Source: Alteraurantiacibacter buctensis
GTDB taxonomy: Bacteria; Pseudomonadota; Alphaproteobacteria; Sphingomonadales; Sphingomonadaceae
Direction of reading: 5' to 3'
Assembly (NCBI RefSeq): GCF_009827655.1
Contig: NZ_WTYV01000001.1
Span: 434,001-498,000, forward strand
Length of the DNA stretch: 64,000 nucleotides
Under the pieces are notes generated by a model that made no database searches, was not told the origin of the DNA, and was given only the letters and a program-made list of their open reading frames with translations. Shown one piece after another: positions 35,390-44,081 of the stretch. Position 1 is the first letter of the stretch, and each line of letters begins with the position of its first letter. The position numbers and the translations under genes were made by a program.

Positions 35390-35770
35390 CTACGAGTGGA
35401 ACGCCCCCACGGCGGGCACGCTATCGGTATATTCGCGCAGTTCGGTGATCTTGCCGGACTCGTCGAAAGTGAACACGAAGCAGAACTGGTTGACGTAGGA
35501 CCTGCCGTTTCTCAACGGGCTGTCACAGGTGGTCAGCACCACGGCGCGGTTGCCGCAAGCGAAGGCGCCCTCGTGCGCAAAGCAGATGCCGTCGACCAGC
35601 AAGCTCCGCGCACCCTCCAGCAGCGCGGCCAGGCCTGCCGGGTCCAGCCACCCCTGTCCCGGCAACCACACCCGGGCGCCAGGCGCATAGAACGCCCGCA
35701 TCGCTTCCAGATCGAGGCGGCGGATCGCCTCGAGATAGGCCAGCGCCGTGGCGCGGGGATCGAATGTCAT
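35390..35770 (-). CDS. Nuclear-transport-factor-2/SnoaL-like protein
   Basis: A 126-residue NTF2-fold protein, the third in the cluster. The helix ATALAYLEAIRRLDLEAMRA leads into FYAPGARVWLPGQGWLD, and the C-terminal strands end FDESGKITELREYTDSVP, strongly like the end of the SnoaL protein at 30,475. The role is probably isomerase, dehydratase or a binding protein. The start overlaps by one base (TGATG) the stop of the MFS gene before it, so the two are translated together. It is tail to tail with the first MFS gene, with one base between the stops. Confidence 0.82.
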   Translation of the reverse strand: MTFDPRATALAYLEAIRRLDLEAMRAFYAPGARVWLPGQGWLDPAGLAALLEGARSLLVDGICFAHEGAFACGNRAVVLTTCDSPLRNGRSYVNQFCFVFTFDESGKITELREYTDSVPAVGAFHS

Positions 35771-37050
35771 CAGCCAGGTTCTCCGCTTCTGCGCGCCAGC
35801 ACGCGCTGGTTGGTCTCGGCAACGCCCAGCGCAACCAGCCCGGCCAGCGCGGCCAGGCCAAGCTGGACATAGAGCGTCACATCGAGCGAATAGCTGTCGG
35901 CCAGCCGCCCGGTCATCGGCGGCAGGGCGAAACCGCCGAAGATCTCGCCCACGGCGACCACTGCGCCCATGGCCGTGGCAGCCCGCGCGCGGCCCAGCGT
36001 CTCGGCCGGGATCACACCCATGAACAGCGGGAAACTGCCCAGGCCCATCCAGCTGACGAACAGCAGGGCCGCCAGCACGGCTGGCCCGCCATCCAGCCAC
36101 AAGAGCCCGGCAGGTGCCAGCGTCATCAATAGGCAGAACAGCACCAGCGCAGGCTTGCGGCCCACCCGCTCGGACAGCAGCCCCGCGCTTACCGCACCTA
36201 CTGCCGGGGCAAAGCCCACGGCGGACATGATCCGGCTCCACACGGCGGGCTCGATACCCAGCGGACCGTCCATGTACAGGGGCATGAAAATCGATCCGAC
36301 CACCACGCTGCCCACTGCACAAATGCTGACCACCGCGGACAGCCAGATGTTGCGCGTAGTCAGCAGCGATCCGGCCTCGCGCAGTTCGCGGCCCACCCGA
36401 GCGCCGAAGCCGCTCGCCTGCACTTCCACCGGCGGCGGCGGCAGGTCCGGCTCCTTTACATAGCGCCAGATCAGCACGGCCAGGATCAGCCCCGGCACGC
36501 CCGCCAGCATGAAGGCCAGCCGCCAGTCGTAGGCCGTGGCGATGGCCACCAGTACCAGCGGGGCAAGTGCCGTGCCGATGATCGAGCCGAACACGTTCTG
36601 CACCACCCCGGCGTTCAGGCCCTTGCGGCTCTCGGCCGAGGCGGCGACCATGATCGCCAGGCAAATCGGCAGGAACGGCCCTTCCGCTGCGCCCATCACC
36701 ACGCGGGCCGCCAGCAGGGAGCCGAAGCTCCACGCCAGGCCGGACATGACCGAACAGAAGCTGAAGATCACCAGCGCCGCCAGCAGGAATGGCTTGCGCC
36801 GCCCGATCAGGTCCGACCACCGTCCGACGAAATAGGCACCCAGCGCCCAGGTCAGCGACAGTCCGGAGCCTAGCCAGGCTACCTGTTCGTTGCTCAGGCC
36901 CATATCCGCCTGCACTGCCGGCCCCAGAAATGTCATCGCCATGCGGTCGAAGTAGGCGAAGCCATAGGCTAGCCCCAGCAAGAGCAGTACGCTCAACTCG
37001 TAACCGCGCGGCAACCAGCCTTCGTGTGCCTTTTGAGTGGCTTGCATCAT
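35770..37050 (-). CDS. MFS transporter
   Basis: About 426 residues and twelve predicted transmembrane helices. The first, ELSVLLLLGLAYGFAYFDRM, has the pattern of the anion:cation symporter-like or sugar-phosphate-type MFS branch. The loop VGRWSDLIGRRKPFL between helices 2 and 3 is typical. It is the second MFS carrier in the cluster and could export a product or import another substrate. GGGAGAG lies directly before two ATG codons (37050 and 37047), so the second may be used. A 309-base gap separates it from the divergent TonB receptor gene. Confidence 0.9.
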   Translation of the reverse strand: MMQATQKAHEGWLPRGYELSVLLLLGLAYGFAYFDRMAMTFLGPAVQADMGLSNEQVAWLGSGLSLTWALGAYFVGRWSDLIGRRKPFLLAALVIFSFCSVMSGLAWSFGSLLAARVVMGAAEGPFLPICLAIMVAASAESRKGLNAGVVQNVFGSIIGTALAPLVLVAIATAYDWRLAFMLAGVPGLILAVLIWRYVKEPDLPPPPVEVQASGFGARVGRELREAGSLLTTRNIWLSAVVSICAVGSVVVGSIFMPLYMDGPLGIEPAVWSRIMSAVGFAPAVGAVSAGLLSERVGRKPALVLFCLLMTLAPAGLLWLDGGPAVLAALLFVSWMGLGSFPLFMGVIPAETLGRARAATAMGAVVAVGEIFGGFALPPMTGRLADSYSLDVTLYVQLGLAALAGLVALGVAETNQRVLARRSGEPG

Positions 37051-37071
37051 CTCTCCCGTCACACCTGCATG

Positions 37072-37087
37072 TGTTGATTGCGCAACA
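37072..37087. promoter_or_regulatory. Inverted repeat in the MFS/TonB-receptor intergenic region
   Basis: TGTTG and CAACA arms separated by six bases (ATTGCG) lie 22 bases upstream of the MFS start in a 309-base divergent gap. Further into the gap, TATATT at 37,213-37,218 could be a -10 box for the receptor gene. The TonB-receptor transcript would then have a leader of about 140 bases. These assignments are weak. Confidence 0.25.
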
Positions 37088-37359
37088 TACTATCCCGACG
37101 GGCAGATTTTACGCAAGAAAGCGGTGCTTTTTGTGTTGCCAGATTACGACAATGACCCCGCTTTGAAACCGGAAAAGCGCAGCACTCTTGCTCCAATTGT
37201 AACAGGGGTTAGTATATTTGCAGGGAGAGGATTGGCGCAGGCTCTGCCCGCGCGATTTCTATCCCCCATCGTTTCCGGGCGTAGCCGCAAGAGTGGCGCA
37301 ACCGGGGTCGAGCAACACAAACGCAGGGTTGGCAACGGCCTTGCTGGGGAGGAAACCTG

Positions 37360-39945
37360 ATGAAGTTCAAGACGCTCAGCGTCACATCGTCACTTGCTAT
37401 CATGGCCAGCATGGCCGTTCCGGCCTATGCGCAGGATGCCAGTGACTCTGACGACAACCGCACCAATACCATCGTGGTGACTGCGGAATTCCGCGAAGCC
37501 AACCTGCAGGATACGCCGATCGCGATCACGGCGGTCAATGCCGAGATGCTGGAAGCGCGCGGCCAGACCGACATTTCGCAAGTTGCCGCTCAGGCTCCCA
37601 ACGTAACGCTGAAGGCCCAGCCTCAAGGTGGCGGCAACGGCCTGATCGCCTTCATCCGCGGCGTAGGCCAAGTTGACTTCAACTACGCACTCGATCCCGG
37701 CGTGGGTGTTTATGTGGACGACGTCTACATTCCCACCCTGTCCAGCTCTCTGCTCGAACTGATCGACCTCGACCGTATCGAGATCCTTCGCGGCCCGCAG
37801 GGCACCCTCGCGGGCAAGAACTCCATCGGCGGCTCGATCAAGCTGTTCAGCGCCCGCCCGAACGGCGATGGCGACGGCTCGCTGCGCCTGACCTACGGTT
37901 CGTTCAACCGGATCGAAATGCGCGGCATGGCGGATTTCGAAGTGACGGATAACCTGTTTGCCCGCATCTCGGGCGTGGGCAGCAGCCGCGATGGCTATGT
38001 CCGCCTGGTGGACTACGGTCTGACCCACCCCACCTCGAACGTGCCGGCCAACAACGCGCGCGGCCGCGGCAACCCCGACAACCAGACGCTTGGCGGTGGC
38101 ACGATGGTTGCCGGCCGTCTGGCCCTGCGCTGGGTTCCGAACGATCGCCTGGAAGTGAACGTCTCGGGTGACTACTCGTCCGATAAGGGTGAGGCAGGCC
38201 CGCAGGTCCTGATCGCCATGGGCGCTCCCTCGCCCGCCGCCACCTTCAACCCGTTCTCCAGCAACCCCGCCTCCAGCGCAGGAGCCCTGCCGCCTGCCGG
38301 CCCGCCGCCAGCCCTGCCTTGGCTGGTCGGCAAGAACGGCCAGGCGGTTCCCGGTACCTGCGCCTTTGTGGCTGCGGGTCCATACAGCTGTGATACGCTG
38401 ACCGGCAATTATGGTGATCGGCGCTTCATCAACTACGCCAATTTCCTTGATGCCCGCCAGCCCACCCAGCAGGCACCGTACAAACCCTATGCCGCACTGC
38501 CGATCAGCGAACTGGTGGGCTGGGGCTTCCACAGCAACATCACCTACGATCTGTCCGACGACCTGCAGGCCGTCTGGATCGCGTCGTACCGCCAGTACCA
38601 GTCGAACTGGGGCGAAGATCAGGACGCCTCGCCGATTCCGATCGCCCAGCTGGACAACCAGCTCAACCACCACGCGTGGAGCCAGGAACTGCGGTTGAAC
38701 TTTGAGCTGGCCGATGGTCTTGTGGAAGGCACCGTGGGAGGGTTCTACCTGGACCAGGCGGGCGAATACACCGCGCGCGTGGACCTGAACTATGCCGGTA
38801 TCGACTTCATTCACGGCCCGGACACCACGCCGAGCACGACGAAGGCGGTGTTCGGTACGGCCACCCTTCGCCCGACCGATGCTCTCAGCATCACGGGCGG
38901 CATCCGGTACTCTAAGGACAAGAAGATTTACACGTACTTCCGGTCCAACCCGGATGGCACGGTTCCTTTCCGCGAAGCCACCAACCTGTTCATCCCTGGC
39001 GTTCCCGCTTGCGAATTCTTTCTTGGCGCCCCCACGGCGGGCCCGACAGGTATTGGCAACACGCCGAACTGCCTGTTGACCGGCCTGTTCGGCATCTCGG
39101 ACGATTTCCGCGGCGACCGGGTCGACTGGCGTCTTTCGGCCGACTACCGGTTCTCGGACGAGCTGCTGACCTACGTCTCGGTCTCGACCGGGTTCAAGGG
39201 TGGCGGCGTGAACCCGCGTCCTTTCTTCGGTCCCTCGGCCGGCGACTGCAACGCACCGGGTTACGTCGCTCCGGCACCGTGTAACCAGCTGCGCGCGTTC
39301 GATCCGGAAACGATCATCACGTACGAGGCTGGCTTCAAGGCCGACATCCTTGATCGCACCCTGCGTCTGAACGGTGCGGTTTTCTACAACGATTACTCAA
39401 ACATCATCCTTCAGCTGTCCGCCTGTCCGTCGTCGCCGTGCCTCCAGCCGCGCAACGTCGGTTCGGCCAAGGTGAAGGGTTTCGAGCTCGAAATGGAAGC
39501 CTATCCGGCTGATGGCCTGTCGTTCGATGGTGGCCTGAGCTACATCGATTTCGACTACGATCCGGCATCAGTGCGGGCCGCTGGCCTGACGGGTAACGAA
39601 GTGACCCCGTACACGCCTGAATGGACGTGGAATATCGGCGCACAGTACGATTACGATATCGGCTCGGGCACGATCAGCACTCGTCTGGACGGTTCTTATC
39701 GGTCGGAAATCTTCACCGAAACCTTCAACACCGAGTGGAGCCGGATCGGCGGTTATTTCATTGCCAACGGTCGTGTGGCCTACACCACCGGGGAAGACGA
39801 CTGGACGGTAGCGCTGGAAGTGCAGAACATCTTTGACCGCTACTACTTCCAGACTATCAGCGACGTGACCGCTTCGCTGGGTCTTGTCACCGGCCAGCCG
39901 GGCATGCCGCGGACCTGGTCGGCATCGGTCACCCGCCGCTTCTGA
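37360..39945 (+). CDS. TonB-dependent outer-membrane receptor
   Basis: An 861-residue outer-membrane transporter energised by TonB. The signal peptide is residues 1-24 (cleavage after PAYA). A TonB box IVVTA follows at 38-42. The plug domain (about 50-160) carries IRGVGQVDF and RIEILRGPQGTLAGKNSIGG, the conserved end of the plug. The remaining part forms the 22-stranded barrel and ends in the aromatic WSASVTRRF. No N-terminal signalling domain is present, so it is not a FecA-type receptor. In sphingomonads, receptors of this group often import organic compounds, here presumably the cluster's substrate. GGGGAGGAAACCTG precedes the ATG. Confidence 0.95.
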   Translation: MKFKTLSVTSSLAIMASMAVPAYAQDASDSDDNRTNTIVVTAEFREANLQDTPIAITAVNAEMLEARGQTDISQVAAQAPNVTLKAQPQGGGNGLIAFIRGVGQVDFNYALDPGVGVYVDDVYIPTLSSSLLELIDLDRIEILRGPQGTLAGKNSIGGSIKLFSARPNGDGDGSLRLTYGSFNRIEMRGMADFEVTDNLFARISGVGSSRDGYVRLVDYGLTHPTSNVPANNARGRGNPDNQTLGGGTMVAGRLALRWVPNDRLEVNVSGDYSSDKGEAGPQVLIAMGAPSPAATFNPFSSNPASSAGALPPAGPPPALPWLVGKNGQAVPGTCAFVAAGPYSCDTLTGNYGDRRFINYANFLDARQPTQQAPYKPYAALPISELVGWGFHSNITYDLSDDLQAVWIASYRQYQSNWGEDQDASPIPIAQLDNQLNHHAWSQELRLNFELADGLVEGTVGGFYLDQAGEYTARVDLNYAGIDFIHGPDTTPSTTKAVFGTATLRPTDALSITGGIRYSKDKKIYTYFRSNPDGTVPFREATNLFIPGVPACEFFLGAPTAGPTGIGNTPNCLLTGLFGISDDFRGDRVDWRLSADYRFSDELLTYVSVSTGFKGGGVNPRPFFGPSAGDCNAPGYVAPAPCNQLRAFDPETIITYEAGFKADILDRTLRLNGAVFYNDYSNIILQLSACPSSPCLQPRNVGSAKVKGFELEMEAYPADGLSFDGGLSYIDFDYDPASVRAAGLTGNEVTPYTPEWTWNIGAQYDYDIGSGTISTRLDGSYRSEIFTETFNTEWSRIGGYFIANGRVAYTTGEDDWTVALEVQNIFDRYYFQTISDVTASLGLVTGQPGMPRTWSASVTRRF

Positions 39946-39953
39946 TCTGATGC

Positions 39954-39979
39954 AGCCCCCGCCGTCACGGGCGGGGGCT
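39954..39979 (+). terminator. GC-rich hairpin after the TonB-receptor gene
   Basis: A perfect 10-base stem (AGCCCCCGCC with GGCGGGGGCT) and a six-base loop begin nine bases after the stop. No T-run follows, so on its own it is a weak terminator. It sits just ahead of a second hairpin. Confidence 0.6.
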
Positions 39980-39998
39980 CAACACCAGACGGACAAAC

Positions 39999-40045
39999 AG
40001 GAAGGGCGCGGATCACACGATCCGCGCCCTTCCTGCTTTTTCCGT
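39999..40045 (+). terminator. Rho-independent terminator
   Basis: A perfect 16-base stem (39,999-40,014 with 40,019-40,034) and a four-base loop ACAC, followed by GCTTTTTCC. It ends transcription from the TonB-receptor gene. On the other strand it lies just behind ihfB and may act there too, though the minus-strand tail has fewer Ts. Confidence 0.85.
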
Positions 40046-40059
40046 CCCTGAAACCGGAT

Positions 40060-40347
40060 TTATTCGCCGTCGGCGTTCAACCGCTCGCGCATTTCCTTGC
40101 CCGGCTTGAAGTAGGGCACGCGCTTGGCCGGCACGGGTACCGCTGCGCCGGTGCGCGGGTTACGACCATTGCGTGCCTCGCGCTGGCGGGTGGAGAATGT
40201 GCCGAAGCCGCGCAGTTCCACCCGGCCACCTTCGGCCAGGCGCGCGGAAATCTCGTCAAAGAAGATGTCGACAACCTGCTCGATCTCTTCGGCCCGCAGG
40301 TCCGGATTATCGGCAGCCAGCATTTGCAGCAGTTCGGATCTTATCAT
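40060..40347 (-). CDS. ihfB: Integration host factor subunit beta
   Basis: A 95-residue DNA-bending protein of the HU/IHF family. The N-terminal helices [20 protein letters not shown] are followed by [20 protein letters not shown], the family signature. The arm then reads [20 protein letters not shown], with the proline that intercalates in DNA (NPRTG) and the IHF-beta type ending [13 protein letters not shown] forms a heterodimer with IhfA, which is not in this window. I chose the ATG at 40345-40347; upstream in-frame codons lack support. Confidence 0.95.
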   Translation of the reverse strand: MIRSELLQMLAADNPDLRAEEIEQVVDIFFDEISARLAEGGRVELRGFGTFSTRQREARNGRNPRTGAAVPVPAKRVPYFKPGKEMRERLNADGE

Positions 40348-40505
40348 TGCCGCCCCTTCAGGCCCGGCCCAAGCCGGATCCATGAGTAGAAAAGGGGGTG
40401 CCCGCCTGCGACCCTTGGCCTGCACCTTTCGCTACCATTAATGGCAGGTTCCCGGGCGGGGCGCAATTGTCGAGTTCTTACAACTAAGGAAAAATCCTGC
40501 GGATG

Positions 40506-40844
40506 TCAGGCATCTGCCCCCAGGTCAGCCAGCGAAATTCCGAGCTGCGCCATCCGCCGCCGGAACGCCGGCCATTCCTCGCGCAGGAAAGCCGCCCGTT
40601 CCGCCTGGCGCAACCGCTCCGCCGCGCCTTCGCGCACAAACATGCCGACGCCGCGCTGCACCCGGATCAGCCCGTCGATCTGGAACTGCTGGTAGGCCTT
40701 CGCCACGGTGAGCGGATTGGCCCCCTGCTCCGCCGCGAGGGCCCGCACCGATGGCAGCATGGCCCCTTCGGCATAGTCGCCCGAGATGATCGCCGCAGCG
40801 ATGATGTCGCGCAGGCGCAGGTAGACCGGTTTGCTCTCGCTCAT
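40506..40844 (-). CDS. GntR-family regulator, YtrA type
   Basis: A 112-residue regulator with a winged helix-turn-helix at the N-terminus (residues about 6-70: LRDIIAAAIISGDYAEGAML, then PSVRALAAEQGANPLTVAKA) and a short helical tail of about 40 residues. There is no large ligand-binding domain, as in the YtrA subfamily, whose members often control neighbouring transport genes. It is divergent from the POT transporter gene 170 bases away and may control it; this is inference. I chose the ATG at 40844 (MSESKPVYLRLRDI). Confidence 0.9.
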   Translation of the reverse strand: MSESKPVYLRLRDIIAAAIISGDYAEGAMLPSVRALAAEQGANPLTVAKAYQQFQIDGLIRVQRGVGMFVREGAAERLRQAERAAFLREEWPAFRRRMAQLGISLADLGADA

Positions 40845-41014
40845 GGTGATGCAGTGCCATAATACAGCGGGGCGGGTCAAGCGCGACGGCCCCCGCCAGC
40901 CTCGCGCGGGGCCAGTTTCCATTGCAACTATTGGCTTCACAATATGCCGCCAGCCGCTAGGGTGCGCGCTTTGGCCCCGCACACAAGGGCACCATAAGAC
41001 ATGAGGGATCGCGG

Positions 41015-42640
41015 ATGAAGGACGTGGCGCTGTGGCAGGAAGGTGACTGGATCGCCGCGATCGCGGTGGTTGTGCTGGCGGCGTTCCTGGCCGTGGGTGC
41101 CCGGATCGCGGTGCAGAAGGAGCCCGAGTTCGCCGGCCACCCCAAGGGCCTGTACATGCTGTTCTTCGCCGAAATGTGGGAGCGCTTCTCCTACTACGGC
41201 ATGCGCGCGATCCTGATCTTCTACCTCACCCAGCACTGGCTGTTCTCGGACGCCAAGTCGAACCTGATCTACGGCGCCTACACCAGCCTGGTCTACATCA
41301 CTCCGGTCCTGGGCGGCTACCTGGCCGACCGCTACCTGGGCCAGCGCAAGGCGGTGCTGTTCGGCGGCCTGCTGCTGGCGGCGGGCCACAGCCTGATGGC
41401 GGTGGAAGGCACCGGCGGGCAGAGCGATCCCACGATCAACGTGTTCTGGGGGGCGCTGGCCTTCATCATCGTCGGCTCCGGCTTCCTGAAAGCCAACATC
41501 AGCGTGATGGTGGGCCAGCTCTACAAGCTGACCGACGTGCGCCGCGACGGGGCCTATACGATCTTCTACATGGGCATCAACGTGGGCGCCGCCATCGGCA
41601 CGATCATGGTCGGCTACCTGGGCCAGACGATCGGCTGGGGCTGGGGCTTCGGCCTGGCCGGCATCGGCATGCTGGCCGGCCTGATCGTGTTTGTGCTGGG
41701 CAAGGGCGCTCTGCTGGGCGCGGGCGAAGCGCCTGCCCCGCTGGCGAAGAGCAAGGAGATGCTGCTCTATGGCGTCGGCCTCGCCTCCGTCGCTGTCATC
41801 TGGGCGCTGGTCCAGTACCAGGACGTGATCCAGACCCTGCTGGCGGTCAGCGGCGTGGCCCTGCTGGGCTATGTGCTTTACGAAAGCTTCAAGCTGCCCA
41901 AGGAACCTCGCGAACGCATGTTCGCCATCCTGTTCCTGATCAGCCTGAACCCGCTGTTCTGGGGCCTGTTCGAGCAGGCCGGCGGATCGATGAACCTGTT
42001 TACCGACCGCTTTGTTGACCGGTCCGGTGTTCCCGCCAGCATCTTCCAGTCGATCAACCCGATCTACATCATCCTGCTGGCCCCGCTGTTCGCCAGCCTG
42101 TGGGTGTGGCTGGGCCAGAAGGGCAAGGAGCCCAGCGCACCGGCCAAGTTCGGCCTGGCGCTGGCGCAGATGGGCCTGGCCAACCTGGTGCTGGTCTGGG
42201 GTGCCGAGGCTTTCGGCGTGGCGGCGATGACGCCGGTGATCTTCGTCTTCCTCTACTACCTGTTCGCCACCACCGGCGAGCTGTGCCTGTCGCCCGTGGG
42301 CCTCTCGGCCATGAATCGCCTCGCCCCGGTCCACCTGGCCAGCCTGATCATGGGCGCCTGGTTCTACATGACCGCCGTGGGCAACTTCGTGGCCGGCCTG
42401 ATCGGCGAGGCGACCGGCGGACATGACGGCGCGATGAGCAAGACTGCGCTGCTCGACATTTACGAGCTGTTCGGCTGGATCGCCATCGGCGCCGCCGTGC
42501 TGGTGCTGCTGGTCAGCCCGATCGTGAAGCGCTGGATGCACCTCGACACGCTGGAGGACCGGACCGACGGCAACCTGGCGGGCCGTGACGAGCTGGCCGA
42601 ACCGGCCGCCGCCGGGATCCATCCCGAAGCGAAGGCCTGA
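41015..42640 (+). CDS. Proton-dependent oligopeptide transporter (POT/PTR2 family)
   Basis: A 541-residue inner-membrane symporter for di- and tripeptides. The PTR2 signatures FAEMWERFSYYGMRAILIFY (about 50-69, with the ExxER-like proton-coupling motif) and FYMGINVGAAIGTIMVGYLG (about 186-205) are clear, and the GTGGQSDPTINVFWGALAF region fits. Fourteen hydrophobic helices can be expected. GAGGGATCGCGG precedes the ATG. The divergent GntR gene may control it. The 245 bases after the stop (42,641-42,885) hold no gene or terminator that I can recognise. Confidence 0.94.
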   Translation: MKDVALWQEGDWIAAIAVVVLAAFLAVGARIAVQKEPEFAGHPKGLYMLFFAEMWERFSYYGMRAILIFYLTQHWLFSDAKSNLIYGAYTSLVYITPVLGGYLADRYLGQRKAVLFGGLLLAAGHSLMAVEGTGGQSDPTINVFWGALAFIIVGSGFLKANISVMVGQLYKLTDVRRDGAYTIFYMGINVGAAIGTIMVGYLGQTIGWGWGFGLAGIGMLAGLIVFVLGKGALLGAGEAPAPLAKSKEMLLYGVGLASVAVIWALVQYQDVIQTLLAVSGVALLGYVLYESFKLPKEPRERMFAILFLISLNPLFWGLFEQAGGSMNLFTDRFVDRSGVPASIFQSINPIYIILLAPLFASLWVWLGQKGKEPSAPAKFGLALAQMGLANLVLVWGAEAFGVAAMTPVIFVFLYYLFATTGELCLSPVGLSAMNRLAPVHLASLIMGAWFYMTAVGNFVAGLIGEATGGHDGAMSKTALLDIYELFGWIAIGAAVLVLLVSPIVKRWMHLDTLEDRTDGNLAGRDELAEPAAAGIHPEAKA

Positions 42641-42885
42641 TCGCGGCCAGGCCACGGGCAATGTGGAACGCGGAACGGCCTTTGTGTTGCCTGTGACTTT
42701 CGCGGCAAGTGACTGGCGTGCGGCGATTTTCGGCCGCCAACCCGCCACCAGGGTGTGACCTTCCACGCACACGGTGTTCCGCGAGGCGGCAGAACGCCGG
42801 GATCGGTGAGGGGGCAGGGTCATCATGGCGCCTGTGCTGCACCAGCGCGCGCCTTGTAGGACAGCCCTATCTAAAGCCGCCCGGC

Positions 42886-43683
42886 TCAGCGCTCCAGCGC
42901 GGCGAGGAAGGCCAGTTGCGGCACCTGCGCTTCGGCCTTGCCGGCCATGTTGTGGCCCTGGCCGGGCAGCACCACCAGTTGCGCCGCCGGGTTAGCCGCC
43001 GCCAGTTGCCGGGCATGGTCCAGCGGGATCAAGCCGTCATCCGCCCCATGGACCACCAGCACCGGCATGGCCACGCGGCCGATCTTGGCCACGTTCTCGA
43101 ACCGGTCCGCCAGCAGCGAGTCTACTGGCGCGAAGGGATACTTGTTGGCTGCCGTGGCGGTCATGCTCATGAACGGTGAAATCAGGATCAACGCGCGGGC
43201 GCGGGCGGTGGCAGCCAGTTCGGTCGCCACGCCCGAACCGAGCGAATTGCCCACCAGCACGATCTGCTGCGCCGGTATGCCCTGCGCCAGCAGCCAGGCG
43301 AATGCCGCGCGGCCATCGGCATAGAGCCCCGCCTCGCTGGGACTGCCCGGATTGCCGCCATAGCCGCGATACTCCGCCGCCAGCACGCCATAGCCCCGCG
43401 CCACGGCCAGCTCGGTGGTGTGCTGCGCGGATTGCCAGTCGATGGAATTGCCGTGGAAGAAAAGCAGCGTGGGCATGCCGGGGCGGGCAGGGCGATAGCC
43501 GGAGCTGAGCGTCAGCCCATCTTCGGTGGTGTAGCTGATGCGCTGGAACCCGGCGGGCACGCTGCGGTCCACCTCCGGCACCGGATAGATCAGGTCACGC
43601 TGGTAGGTGTAGAGCAGCCCGGTGACGCCCACGAAGCCGAGCGAAGCGGCAGAGGTGATGCCGAGGGCGAGCTTGCGGATCAT
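42886..43683 (-). CDS. Alpha/beta hydrolase, membrane-anchored (ABHD13/BEM46-like)
   Basis: A 265-residue serine hydrolase. The N-terminal hydrophobic segment (ALGITSAASLGFVGVTGLLY, about 5-24) should anchor it in the membrane with the rest outside the cytoplasm. LFFHGNSIDW is the oxyanion-hole region, VLVGNSLGSG holds the nucleophile, and VHGADDGLIPLDHAR and GQGHNM the acid and histidine. The substrate is unknown. The start overlaps the stop of the upstream TonB-C-like gene by ATGA (43680-43683), so it belongs to the dxs operon. Confidence 0.87.
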   Translation of the reverse strand: MIRKLALGITSAASLGFVGVTGLLYTYQRDLIYPVPEVDRSVPAGFQRISYTTEDGLTLSSGYRPARPGMPTLLFFHGNSIDWQSAQHTTELAVARGYGVLAAEYRGYGGNPGSPSEAGLYADGRAAFAWLLAQGIPAQQIVLVGNSLGSGVATELAATARARALILISPFMSMTATAANKYPFAPVDSLLADRFENVAKIGRVAMPVLVVHGADDGLIPLDHARQLAAANPAAQLVVLPGQGHNMAGKAEAQVPQLAFLAALER

Positions 43684-44081
43684 ATCGTGGGACCGGTCAG
43701 CACCTGCCCGGGCTCGTGGAGATGAAACACCCACTCCACGGTGATCGTGTCACTGTCTTCGGTTGGCATGCCTGCATCATCGAGGGCTGGGCGATAATGC
43801 GCGTAGGCCTGCATTTGCTCGCAGGTTTCGCGGTCCAGCGCCGGGTTGCCGCTTGATTGCGCGACAGTGCAGGCTGCAACGTGGCCCGTCGGATCAATGG
43901 CAAGGTCAACCGTGACCGTCCCTTGCCGGTCCGGCATTCCGGAATCGACAGGTCCGCCAACGAAATTGCGCGACCAGCGATGACACAGGCCGCCAGCCTT
44001 GTCGCCACACTTAACCTCGTGGGCTTGCGCAGAGCCGGCCAGCGCCACCGCAGCAAATGCGGCCAGCGCGATCGGCCTCAC
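43680..44081 (-). CDS. Secreted TonB C-terminal-like protein
   Basis: A 133-residue protein with a signal peptide ([20 protein letters not shown], 20 residues). The mature part shows a TonB C-terminal-like fold: [40 protein letters not shown] and ITVEWVFHL. There is no membrane helix or proline-rich spacer, so it is not an energising TonB. Five cysteines may form disulfides. It starts with GTG in a GTGA overlap with the stop of dxs (44078-44081) and is coupled to the hydrolase downstream. Confidence 0.78.
   Translation of the reverse strand: MRPIALAAFAAVALAGSAQAHEVKCGDKAGGLCHRWSRNFVGGPVDSGMPDRQGTVTVDLAIDPTGHVAACTVAQSSGNPALDRETCEQMQAYAHYRPALDDAGMPTEDSDTITVEWVFHLHEPGQVLTGPTI

Noticed and set aside
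40937-42826. A 629-codon open frame on the minus strand opposite the POT transporter
   Set aside because: The sense strand encodes a full-length transporter with PTR2 signatures; the opposite frame is rich in Q, H and D and has no domain.
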